Of a DNA stretch of 64,000 nt, positions 46,722 through 54,937 are shown one piece after another. The notes beneath the pieces are model-generated. The model was not told the origin of the DNA. It saw nothing but the letters and a program-made list of their open reading frames with translations, and did not search any database. How positions within the stretch are numbered: position 1 is the first letter of the stretch; each line of letters starts with the position of its first letter. Origin of the DNA: Pirellula sp. SH-Sr6A (GTDB taxonomy: Bacteria; Planctomycetota; Planctomycetia; Pirellulales; Pirellulaceae); assembly GCF_001610875.1 (NCBI RefSeq), contig NZ_CP011272.1, positions 2,709,988 to 2,773,987 of the forward strand. The letters are read 5' to 3'. The translations under genes and the position numbers were made by a program.

Positions 46722-47666
46722 TTAAACGCTAAAAAAAACTTTCGCCGCCGTATTCTTCAATAGATTGTTCGTATCCTCGGCGGTGAGGAATGCAAGGCGA
46801 TTGCGAATCAAATCGATCGACGCACCATATGTGTGACCGTTTTCAATTTGGAAAGGACAATCGGAGGCCCACATCAATCGCTCCGATCCGAACGAAGTCA
46901 CCAATTTCTGGATCATCGGTCCCAAATCATCGTAGGGCGGCTTCTTCTTACCGAGCGCATAAAATGCAGATGTCTTGATATACGTCTCCTCTCGATCGAC
47001 AAAGCTCTTGAGATGGTCGAGGTCGGTATCACGCATGGTTCCGTCGATGCCAATGCGTGCGAAATGGTCGATCACCACACGCGTCTTCGGATACTCTTTG
47101 GCGAATGCGAGGATCCCAGGTAAAGCATCCGGGTTGGCTAGACAACACATGGCCAAGTTCAGGTCGGCAGCCGCAGCCCACATCCGGCGCATCGCCTGCG
47201 AGGTTTTCCACTTCGACACGTTCGATTGGTCTGCATAAAGACGAAATCCTCGCACTCCCTTTTGCTTCAGCGCAGCCATTTGTTTAGGGGCATCTTCACT
47301 GGATTCATCGATGATAGCTACTCCAGAAAAAACTCCAGGATGCTTCTCCATCACGTCGAGCATATAGCGATTGTCGAACGTGTAGAAATTCATCTGGATC
47401 AAAACAATCTTGGACACGCCCTGAGGCCTGCAATGGCTGAAAAGATCGCTCGGAGTGAAGCTTCCGGGCTGCATCTGCTCCCTGGTGAATCCCTCTGCCA
47501 GCGGATATGTCTGGGTGTCACCGGTCCAAACGTGGACATGCGCATCGATCCACTGTTGATCGCTGTCCTTTTCGAACGAGTAACCTTCGGTCGAAAGAGT
47601 GGAAAGGGCGGAGCAAGCAGCGGCACCGATACCTCCTTGCAAAAGACTTCGTCGATCGAGTGTCAT
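46722..47666 (-). CDS. Tat-exported amidohydrolase (amidohydrolase_2 family)
   Basis: The protein has 314 residues from ATG 47666. The N-terminus carries a Tat-type signal (DRRSLLQGGIGAAACSA). The barrel has the metal-binding DAHVHVW, IDHFARIG and WASDCPF elements. Family members hydrolyse lactones or decarboxylate cyclic acids; the substrate is unknown. The open frame extends 90 bp further but that part overlaps the end of the flavoprotein gene, which stops 20 bp upstream of the chosen start. Its stop is only 5 bp from the convergent topoisomerase gene. Confidence 0.87.
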   Translation of the reverse strand: MTLDRRSLLQGGIGAAACSALSTLSTEGYSFEKDSDQQWIDAHVHVWTGDTQTYPLAEGFTREQMQPGSFTPSDLFSHCRPQGVSKIVLIQMNFYTFDNRYMLDVMEKHPGVFSGVAIIDESSEDAPKQMAALKQKGVRGFRLYADQSNVSKWKTSQAMRRMWAAAADLNLAMCCLANPDALPGILAFAKEYPKTRVVIDHFARIGIDGTMRDTDLDHLKSFVDREETYIKTSAFYALGKKKPPYDDLGPMIQKLVTSFGSERLMWASDCPFQIENGHTYGASIDLIRNRLAFLTAEDTNNLLKNTAAKVFFSV

Positions 47667-47685
47667 AGGTAGGAAGACGTTTCTA

Positions 47686-48957
47686 TCAAGCAGCGTAGCG
47701 GTTAGGAGATAGCCGATCCGCAACACCAGGAATCGAAGTCGCTTCGCCTGAAACAAGCTGCGTCGTCAGTTTTCCAGTGATGGGGCCCAAGCTCAATCCC
47801 ATCATGGCATGGCCCGCAGCGACGGTCAAATTGTTCCAACCAGATGGCTTGCCAATATAGGGGAGGCCATCCGGGGTGACCGGGCGGAGCCCTACCCACG
47901 GAGAGATGCCCTCGAAATGCTGGGGCTTGAACCGGGGCATGTAACGTTGAACACTCTTGATCATGCCGCGGATCTTCTCAGGTGCAATGACATGATCGGG
48001 GTTTCCGATCGTCATCGTGCCACCGAAACGTAGTTTGTCCCCCATCGGTGTCACAGCCACCTTGGCTTCGCAAAGGATCGAGCAGACCGAGGGGAGTTCG
48101 ATCGGCGTCGGAACCGTAAGCGAGTAACCCTTGCCGGCGAGCAACGGTAGTCGGATCTGGAGGGAGCGAACCAATTCCTCCGACCATACACCACCGCACA
48201 CGACAAATTCATCCGCTGCAATTTCTCCGTGATTGGTAACGAGGGCACGAATGCGTGTCGAATCGGTTTTCCAACCGGTGACGTGGGTCTGCCACAGGAA
48301 GCGTCCTCCTCGCTTTTCGATTTCCGATTGCAAGGAGCGATTCAGCAGCTCCGGATCGAGATGGCAGTCTTTGGGGTAATAGACACCACCCTTCACCTGC
48401 AGGGTCACATTCGGATCGAGGGCCTCCACTTCGTTAGCTGTCAGCACCTGCGCAGGAACTCCTAAGTCCCGCGATTGCTGGGAGAGTACTACTTCCTCCT
48501 CCAACATCGCATCGGTATTGCAGAGCATGAGCAGCCCCTTCTTGACCAATCCGGATTGGATGCCTTGCTCGGCCCATTGAATGTAAAGGTCTCGCGATGC
48601 CAAATTCAAATCGCGAAGAAGCGGAGCTGCCTGCTCGACTTGGGCCTTGGTCGACGCGAGATAGAATCGTAGTCCCCACTTCAGCATGCTCATACTGAGC
48701 GAAGGGCGGATGGAAAAAGGAGACTCGGGATCTCGAAGCCACCGAATCGCCTGCCCCATTACGCCAGGTGCTGCGAGCGGTGTGAAGTGGCTCGGAACCA
48801 CCATGCCGGAATTACCGTGCGAGCAATTATCCCCTTGGGATGCAATGCGATCGATGACAGTAACGTTCCATCCCTTTTCCAAAGCGAAATACGCGGTGGA
48901 GAGTCCGATGATGCCACCGCCAACGACGACCAAATCCTTTTTTGAGCCCGTAACCAT
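47686..48957 (-). CDS. DadA-like FAD-dependent oxidoreductase (D-amino-acid dehydrogenase type)
   Basis: This 423-residue protein starts with the FAD-binding GxGxxG element VVVGGGIIGLSTAYFALEKGWNVTVID and has a SHGNSGMV active-site segment. A substrate domain and a conserved C-terminal GLRPVTPDGLPYIG...AAGHAMMGLSLGP follow. DadA-type enzymes oxidise D-amino acids, or hydroxyproline in some bacteria, passing electrons to the respiratory chain. It precedes the exported amidohydrolase by 19 bp, so the two may share a pathway, but the link is only positional. No racemase gene lies next to it. Confidence 0.9.
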   Translation of the reverse strand: MVTGSKKDLVVVGGGIIGLSTAYFALEKGWNVTVIDRIASQGDNCSHGNSGMVVPSHFTPLAAPGVMGQAIRWLRDPESPFSIRPSLSMSMLKWGLRFYLASTKAQVEQAAPLLRDLNLASRDLYIQWAEQGIQSGLVKKGLLMLCNTDAMLEEEVVLSQQSRDLGVPAQVLTANEVEALDPNVTLQVKGGVYYPKDCHLDPELLNRSLQSEIEKRGGRFLWQTHVTGWKTDSTRIRALVTNHGEIAADEFVVCGGVWSEELVRSLQIRLPLLAGKGYSLTVPTPIELPSVCSILCEAKVAVTPMGDKLRFGGTMTIGNPDHVIAPEKIRGMIKSVQRYMPRFKPQHFEGISPWVGLRPVTPDGLPYIGKPSGWNNLTVAAGHAMMGLSLGPITGKLTTQLVSGEATSIPGVADRLSPNRYAA

Positions 48958-48982
48958 TGCAACCGATTTCTATGATGAAAGA

Positions 48983-49216
48983 TCAAGACGATTCGAACGA
49001 GACTGCCTGCCCCCGGAATGCCTGCCCCGGTTGGCGTCGCCGAGGGATCGCAAGATGCGGTCGTACGGCTCCTGCATGTTGTATCACTTCGACGTCCCAA
49101 TTTCCATCGATGGACGAGGTTCCTCCTCGAATGATCCGGAGGGGATACCATTCCCCGATCGGCAAAGGGTCGAGATTCCCTGAAGCACTCAGGGACGGCT
49201 GCAGAAAGAGTCGCAC
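48983..49216 (-). CDS. Possible small hypothetical protein
   Basis: A 77-codon frame with a GTG start ends 25 bp ahead of the flavoprotein gene. The sequence has normal composition (WYPLRIIRGGTSSIDGNWDVEV) but no recognised family and no clear ribosome-binding site. It could be real and cotranscribed, or noncoding. Confidence 0.3.
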   Translation of the reverse strand: MRLFLQPSLSASGNLDPLPIGEWYPLRIIRGGTSSIDGNWDVEVIQHAGAVRPHLAIPRRRQPGQAFRGQAVSFESS

Positions 49217-49249
49217 CGAAGCGTGCCGGCACGGCCACTAATCACTGGC

Positions 49250-49546
49250 TTAACGACCGCCTCGAGATCGGAAGCGGGTAAGATTGCTGAGCAACTGATG
49301 GGAGCGAGCCGTCAATTGGGTAATGATAGTAGACCCGGTCAGGGAGTGTCCGTGCAGCTCGCTAGCGATCTCCGTAAAAACCGAGTCCGATTGGGTTTCC
49401 CTCATCTTCTCAATCTTTTCGTCGATCTCGCGCAGCTTCGCTTTGGCTCGTTCGATGGCTGCATCGGTCTGTTCGAGCCCCCCGTTGGCGTCGAGCATAC
49501 ACTGCTCCATCGAGACTGCTGCCCCGCCCAATGCATCGTTTGACAT
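49250..49546 (-). CDS. Small coiled-coil hypothetical protein
   Basis: This 98-residue protein has a GAGGAAAAG site before the ATG. Residues 25-55 (TDAAIERAKAKLREIDEKI) form a strongly charged heptad-like helix, and the C-terminus is basic. It resembles small helical planctomycete proteins; no function is assigned. It lies 125 bp after the thiolase gene. Confidence 0.6.
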   Translation of the reverse strand: MSNDALGGAAVSMEQCMLDANGGLEQTDAAIERAKAKLREIDEKIEKMRETQSDSVFTEIASELHGHSLTGSTIITQLTARSHQLLSNLTRFRSRGGR

Positions 49547-49671
49547 CTGCTTTTCCTCGCTTAGAGCCCAAAATCTAGGTTGGGGTTGAAACGAACTTTT
49601 GAAGCGGGGGTTTGGAAAGATGACTCACAAACCAAGTCAGTCAAACGAAAAATCTTGTGCCAGCCAAAAAA

Positions 49672-50751
49672 TCAACCGAACGTTTCTTTCGCTACGTCAA
49701 TCTGTCGGCAGGTAAGCCCCATCATCACGGAATTCAGACCAGACCCTATTCCCAACAGAGCGATGCGGGTCCCCCCATCCACAAACCCTTCTTCGACTCC
49801 CAATCCCAGGGCGGTGGGAAGTGCGACCGAGCCCGTATTTCCCAACCTCGCGAACGTACTGAAATCCCTCTCCAAAGGGAGCGCCAGACGCTCAAGCATC
49901 CTCCGGCGATGCGCTGTCCCAACCTGATGACACACGGTGCGTCCTATGCTCGCTCGCTCCCATTGCAATTCTTCGAGAAGAGCATCGAACGCTTGTGCCC
50001 CAGTCTCGATACCTGCCTCCAGCAGCAACTCGGAATCGGTCTGCATCGTGGGAGCCATCGACGCGCCAGCTTGATCGGTATCGCTCTGACACAAGTCATG
50101 AAACTCAGTCTTCGCAACGGCTACTGCCCCATGCACCGACGCCCCGCGCTCACCGAACAAGGAAGTGCGCCCAAGAAGCCAAGCACAGCTTCCCGATCCG
50201 ATCGTCAGCGATGCAAACGCGGGCTTAATGGATTGCCTCGTCAACTCTTCATCCCCGAGAAGTTGGGCGATTGTTGCCTCGAGCAGGCCGCGACTATCCT
50301 CGGTACCAACCACGATACCCGCATCGATCACTCCCGCGTCAATGAGACTGGCGATCTGGACTGCTCCATTCATGACTCCGAGACAAGCATTCGAAAGGTC
50401 GTACACCCACGCCTTCGAAGGCAACCCCGCCAAATGATGGACGCGGCAAGCCGTTGCTGGTTCTAGGAACTCGCGGCAAACGCTGGCATGGATCAACGCT
50501 CCGATCCGAGCCGGTAACACATTGGCAGCTCGCATTGCCAGCTGGACACTGCGGGCGCTGACATCGCTCAACCGTGTTCCTCTTTCCCAAAGACGCCGAG
50601 ATTGGATTCCGCTCATCCCTTCTAAACGTCCCTGCGGCAGCCTCAATCGCTCGTAAACAGGAGACAAGCGATTCTCGATCTCCTCGGAGGTGATGATCTC
50701 AGGAGGAAGTACGAATCCGACCGACAGGAGAGAGACGTCTTGAAACTGCAC
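49672..50751 (-). CDS. FabH/OleA-like 3-oxoacyl-ACP synthase III-family protein
   Basis: This 359-residue thiolase-fold protein has the expected catalytic Cys123 (DLSNACLGVMNGA), His275 (VCHQVG) and Asn305 (RLGNTGSVA), with the GIGSGLNSVMMG C-terminal signature. The usual FabH motif reads HQAN, here HQVG, so it is a divergent member. It could be OleA-type head-to-head condensation rather than fatty-acid initiation. It starts 8 bp after the HemD-HemE gene stop, so it is probably cotranscribed with hem and purH. Confidence 0.82.
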   Translation of the reverse strand: MQFQDVSLLSVGFVLPPEIITSEEIENRLSPVYERLRLPQGRLEGMSGIQSRRLWERGTRLSDVSARSVQLAMRAANVLPARIGALIHASVCREFLEPATACRVHHLAGLPSKAWVYDLSNACLGVMNGAVQIASLIDAGVIDAGIVVGTEDSRGLLEATIAQLLGDEELTRQSIKPAFASLTIGSGSCAWLLGRTSLFGERGASVHGAVAVAKTEFHDLCQSDTDQAGASMAPTMQTDSELLLEAGIETGAQAFDALLEELQWERASIGRTVCHQVGTAHRRRMLERLALPLERDFSTFARLGNTGSVALPTALGLGVEEGFVDGGTRIALLGIGSGLNSVMMGLTCRQIDVAKETFG

Positions 50752-50759
50752 GTTTGTCG

Positions 50760-52748
50760 TTAACTCCTGCTTCGGCGATCCGTCATCTCGTGCACCATAT
50801 CGACCAACGCGATCACGTGGTCGACAGGAGTTCCTGGAAGAATTCCATGCCCAAGATTGAAAATATGACCCGGTCGGCCTGCAGCGCGGTCTAGCACATC
50901 TTTCACCGCCGCGCGGATCGCATCTAAACCGGCAAATAAAACCGTGGGATCCAAGTTTCCTTGAACCGCTCGATCGGGTCCCACCATATCCCAGCCAACA
51001 TCAAGCGATACGCGCCAGTCCAACCCGACGACTGTGCGAGCATCGCCTCGCAACATGGACAGGAGCATCGGATTCCCAGTCGCAAAATTCACGACAGGGA
51101 CCGTGGGTGATATCGATTCCAATAGCTTGGTCATGAACGGGAGAACATGAGTTCGATAATCGTTCGTCGACAAGCACCCCGCCCATGAATCGAACAGTTG
51201 CACGCACTGCGCACCGGCCGCGATCTGCGAATTGAGGTACAAGGCGATCGAGTCGACCAGTTTGTCCATGAGAACGCGCCAAGCCGACGGATCCCCCAAC
51301 ATCAACTTCTTGGTGTGGACGTAATTGCGGGACCCGCCCCCTTCGATCATGTAGCTGGCCAACGTGAAGGGAGAACCAGCAAAGCCAATGACTGGGATTT
51401 TCGGAGGTAACGCCGCGCGCGTCAGGCGTACCGTGTCTGCAACAAACTGAAGGGGCGTCATTTCCTCGAGCACCCGCACACGATCGATATCGGCAGGCTC
51501 GCGGATGGGATTGTGAATCACGGGTCCGTCACCTGCGGCGAACTCCAAGTCAAAGCCCATCGGCTCTAAGATGGGGAGCAAGTCGGAGAAAATGATCGCA
51601 GCATCCACTCCGATTTTCTCGACCGCAGTCACCATAACCTCGGCGCACAAAGCAGGGTTTTTGCAGAGCTCTAAGAACGAATGTTTCTCGCGCACCGCGC
51701 GATACTCCGCCATATAGCGGCCTGCTTGCCTCATCAACCATACCGGGGTCACCTCGGTGGGCTGCCGATAACAGGCCTTGATAAAATCGCTCGCTTCGAT
51801 CGCTTCTTTCATGTTGTCATCGCCTGCTAGGTGCGCGTCTTGAGAACGAACTGTTGCACCGGAGTTGCCCAGGAACCGCTTGGCTTTCAAAATTCGCTCT
51901 GTTTTCTCTGCTGCGGCCTGCACCAGATGCCCCATTTTGGAGTGTTCCGGCTCCAAATCCACCGGCAACTCCAAGTGCTGTAACATCTCGGTCGTGGTGG
52001 GACCGATCGACGCGACCACCGTCTCGCGCAATGCGAGTCGAAGCTCCCGTTCGCAACCCATCGAGTCGGCCATACGAAGCATATTGACGGCTTGATGAGC
52101 ACTGGTGAACATCAAACAATCTCGTTCGCCACGGCAAATCGCGCCGATGTTCTCTCGCAGGGGACATGTGTCTTCAGGGAATTCCCACTGATAAACACGC
52201 ACGTGCACCACGTTCGCGCCGCGTGCTTCCAGGCCTGCGACGAGTGAGTGATTCGTAACACCGTACTCCTGCAATCCAATCGTTTGACTGGCAACGGGTA
52301 CGTGCTGGTCCATCAACTGCAGCACTTCTCGCCATGTGTTTGGCTCCGGGGCCCGATGGGTCGGCTGCAGACCGAATTCTCGCATGGCGACGACCGGCTT
52401 AGGCCCCCGTGCAATCGTGACAATATCGGAGAGAGAATCGAGAAAACGCTGCTTATCGACATGGGGCTCGATGGCGGCGATCAATTGCCGAACCCCCACC
52501 CCGGTTAAGAAAATGACGATCCCTATCTCGCCCGTCATGACCCGGTACGCGAAGTCGACTGCCTCCTTGTTCTTCTCGATTGCGACTTCTCGCATCGAAG
52601 GACTCACGAAAGGCTTTCCACCAAATCGCTCAATCAGCCGAGACAAATCGTCCCGTCTGCGGCTCTCGAGCGCAGCGACGCGAAGGCCTCCAAAGGATGG
52701 GGTGCGGATCGAACCTTCCGAGGAAGAAGGCTGCGTTGCATCGGACAT
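50760..52748 (-). CDS. Fused uroporphyrinogen-III synthase/uroporphyrinogen decarboxylase
   Basis: The protein has 662 residues in two enzyme parts. Residues about 20-290 match HemD: VFLTGVGVRQL-like segment, LQEYGVTNHSLVAGLE, CLMFTSAHQAVNML and VVASIGPTTTEML. Residues about 315-655 are HemE, with TPVWLMRQAGRYMAEYR, IIFSDLLPILEPMG, GFAGSPFTLASYM and FNLGHGILPGTP. The two reactions are consecutive in haem synthesis: hydroxymethylbilane to uroporphyrinogen III, then to coproporphyrinogen III. A linker of about 25 residues joins them. HemE alone is about 345 residues, so the fusion is clear. It starts 10 bp after purH. Confidence 0.93.
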   Translation of the reverse strand: MSDATQPSSSEGSIRTPSFGGLRVAALESRRRDDLSRLIERFGGKPFVSPSMREVAIEKNKEAVDFAYRVMTGEIGIVIFLTGVGVRQLIAAIEPHVDKQRFLDSLSDIVTIARGPKPVVAMREFGLQPTHRAPEPNTWREVLQLMDQHVPVASQTIGLQEYGVTNHSLVAGLEARGANVVHVRVYQWEFPEDTCPLRENIGAICRGERDCLMFTSAHQAVNMLRMADSMGCERELRLALRETVVASIGPTTTEMLQHLELPVDLEPEHSKMGHLVQAAAEKTERILKAKRFLGNSGATVRSQDAHLAGDDNMKEAIEASDFIKACYRQPTEVTPVWLMRQAGRYMAEYRAVREKHSFLELCKNPALCAEVMVTAVEKIGVDAAIIFSDLLPILEPMGFDLEFAAGDGPVIHNPIREPADIDRVRVLEEMTPLQFVADTVRLTRAALPPKIPVIGFAGSPFTLASYMIEGGGSRNYVHTKKLMLGDPSAWRVLMDKLVDSIALYLNSQIAAGAQCVQLFDSWAGCLSTNDYRTHVLPFMTKLLESISPTVPVVNFATGNPMLLSMLRGDARTVVGLDWRVSLDVGWDMVGPDRAVQGNLDPTVLFAGLDAIRAAVKDVLDRAAGRPGHIFNLGHGILPGTPVDHVIALVDMVHEMTDRRSRS

Positions 52749-52758
52749 AGCGGCTCGT

Positions 52759-54381
52759 TTAGTGCTTGAAGTGACGCTGACCGGTGAAGATCATCGGGAT
52801 GCGATATTCATTGCAAGCTGCAATGACATCCTCGTCCTTCTTGGAACCACCCGGTTGTATGATCGCAATGATTCCTGCTTTTGCCGCGCGATGAATCGAA
52901 TCAGGGAATGGAAAGAACGCATCCGAGGCCAAGATGCTCCCGGCCGATCGCTCCCCAGCTTTCTCGATCGCAATTTCCACGGAATCGACTCGGCTCATCT
53001 GTCCGGCTCCGACCCCCACCAACGCCGCGTCTCTCGCTAACACAATGGCGTTGCTCTTCACATGCCTGACCATCTCCCAGCCAAATGCAATGTCGTCCCA
53101 CAGCTCATCCGCTACGGCAACATTCGTAACGGTCTTCCAGTTGAGACTGGTCGGAGGCTGATTGTCGGCTTCCTGCACCAACACACCGCCGCTAATCAAT
53201 CGATAGTTCAACTCGCGCGGTTGAATGACCAAAGGTCCCGTCGCCATGAGTCGCACATTGTCTCGCCATTTTGGCTTCGTCTTTAAGATCGAGAGGGCTT
53301 CGTCGGTGAACTCGGGCGCAACGATCGCTTCGACAAACAATCCTGGCGTACTGAGCACCTCGGCCGTCTCGGCATCGACCGTGCAATTGAACCCAAGGAT
53401 TCCTCCAAACGCGCTGAGCGGGTCTCCGTCGAGCGCTTTGCGGCAAGCAAACGATGCTTTGTGAGCAGACGCGGCCCCGCAGGGATTGTTGTGCTTGATC
53501 ACCACTGCCGATGGTTTCGCAAAGCATCGAACGATTTGTAGGGCGGCGTCCAAGTCGAGCAAATTGTTGTACGAGAGCTCTTTTCCATTGAGCTGCTGGG
53601 CGTTTACCAACGAGGCTGCATGCTTCCCGGGCAATCGATAAAGCGCTGCCGACTGATGAGGATTCTCGCCGTACCGAAGCGTGGCTTTGAGCTGCATCGG
53701 GATCGTGATGTTGGCTGCCATCTCCAGCGGTTCGCTCTCGCGCGGCGGCTGAGTTTGTTGATGCATGTAGTCGGCGATGCAAGCGTCGTACCGGGCTGTC
53801 TGCGCAAAACATTCGGCAGCCAGTCTGCGACGCAACGTCAGGGTTGTGCCTCCCCTGGCAGCAAGGTCTGCTAAGATCGAGTCGTATTGCGTGGGGCTGG
53901 TCGCAACCGTTGTGAATGCATGATTCTTCGCCGCGGCTCGGATCAAGCTCGGGCCGCCAATATCGATCTGTTCGATCGCCTCATCGATCGCGACCCCCTC
54001 TCGCTGGATCGTGCTCTCGAACGGATACAAATTCACAACCACCAAATCGAATTCGACGATTTCATGGTCTCGCAACGCATGCTGGTCCTCCGCTAGCGTT
54101 CGGCGTGCCAGAATTCCTCCGAAGATCTTCGGATGAAGCGTTTTCACGCGGCCATCCATCACCTCCGGAAAACCCGTGTAAGCCGACACATCGTGGGCCT
54201 GAATGCCCAGTCCGAGCAAATAATTTCGGGTGCCGCCCGTGCTGTAAATCTCTACCCCCTGCGATACGAGCCCTTTCGCAAAGTGCTCCAGCCCGGATTT
54301 GTCGCTAACACTAACGAGAGCTCGGCGAACGGAAGCAATATCGGGAATTGAGAAGTTCTTGGGAGAAGAGGAGGCTGTCAC
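52759..54381 (-). CDS. purH: Bifunctional AICAR formyltransferase/IMP cyclohydrolase
   Basis: This 540-residue protein starts with the MGS-like IMP cyclohydrolase domain (ALVSVSDKSGLEHFAKGL, STGGTRNYL, GFPEVMDGRVKTLHPKI). The rest is the AICAR transformylase domain, with KHNNPCGAA, FPFPDSIHRAAKAGI and IIQPGGSKKDEDVI near the end. It carries out the last two steps of purine synthesis. Length is normal. It heads a transcript with HemD-HemE and the thiolase (gaps of 10 and 8 bp). Confidence 0.97.
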   Translation of the reverse strand: MTASSSPKNFSIPDIASVRRALVSVSDKSGLEHFAKGLVSQGVEIYSTGGTRNYLLGLGIQAHDVSAYTGFPEVMDGRVKTLHPKIFGGILARRTLAEDQHALRDHEIVEFDLVVVNLYPFESTIQREGVAIDEAIEQIDIGGPSLIRAAAKNHAFTTVATSPTQYDSILADLAARGGTTLTLRRRLAAECFAQTARYDACIADYMHQQTQPPRESEPLEMAANITIPMQLKATLRYGENPHQSAALYRLPGKHAASLVNAQQLNGKELSYNNLLDLDAALQIVRCFAKPSAVVIKHNNPCGAASAHKASFACRKALDGDPLSAFGGILGFNCTVDAETAEVLSTPGLFVEAIVAPEFTDEALSILKTKPKWRDNVRLMATGPLVIQPRELNYRLISGGVLVQEADNQPPTSLNWKTVTNVAVADELWDDIAFGWEMVRHVKSNAIVLARDAALVGVGAGQMSRVDSVEIAIEKAGERSAGSILASDAFFPFPDSIHRAAKAGIIAIIQPGGSKKDEDVIAACNEYRIPMIFTGQRHFKH

Positions 54382-54540
54382 GGTACGATGATTCTGGGGG
54401 AGCAGTCCGTCGGGCAGACTTAAGGGAATTCGCTAGTCTTCAGGCAACCTGGATGAAACGAAGCCCTTCGGGTCCGACGAACGTTCCCAGAACGGCCTCT
54501 CAAGACGCTTTTGTACTCCCCCCAATCGTCCCAGAAGGCC

Positions 54541-54720
54541 TCAAGACTCGCAAGCCTTGATCCCTTCGGCCTGCAGCAAACTTTCGATCTCGTCATTGAG
54601 CACATCGAGCTCTTGAATGACACGATCATAGCGTTCCACCAACATCTTTAAGGTGGCAACATCTTCGGGTGCCAACGCGATATTTCCTAATTCCAGCGAC
54701 GGTTCTTCGGTGGGGGACAT
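54541..54720 (-). CDS. Small acidic coiled-coil hypothetical protein
   Basis: The protein has 59 residues from ATG 54720, with GAGG seven bases upstream. Most of it is one predicted helix (VATLKMLVERYDRVIQELDV). The open frame to 54858 adds low-quality sequence. No family is recognised. Just after its stop, an imperfect 22-base direct repeat (about 54483-54550) is seen. Confidence 0.6.
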   Translation of the reverse strand: MSPTEEPSLELGNIALAPEDVATLKMLVERYDRVIQELDVLNDEIESLLQAEGIKACES

Positions 54721-54937
54721 GCTAATTCCTCGATCGGAAAAGATAGAACGCTCGATCCATTTGGCGCTCGCGATGCCCTCCTCTTCGTCCCAAAACGGAG
54801 CGTCTGCCGAGCCTTCTTGACTCAGGTCGTGTTGTCGGGGCTGGGCAAAGGATCCCAATCGGTCAATCTAGGCAGACTGGAAAAGATACAAGGCCCCGTA
54901 CCCAGCTACGACGTGGTCTAGCAAGTCCGAACTTTCG

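Noticed and set aside
46718-46738. AGCGTTAAACGCT hairpin with an A-run as a terminator
   Set aside because: On the plus strand it is followed by A, not T, and on the minus strand the T-run precedes the stem and is part of the amidohydrolase coding end.
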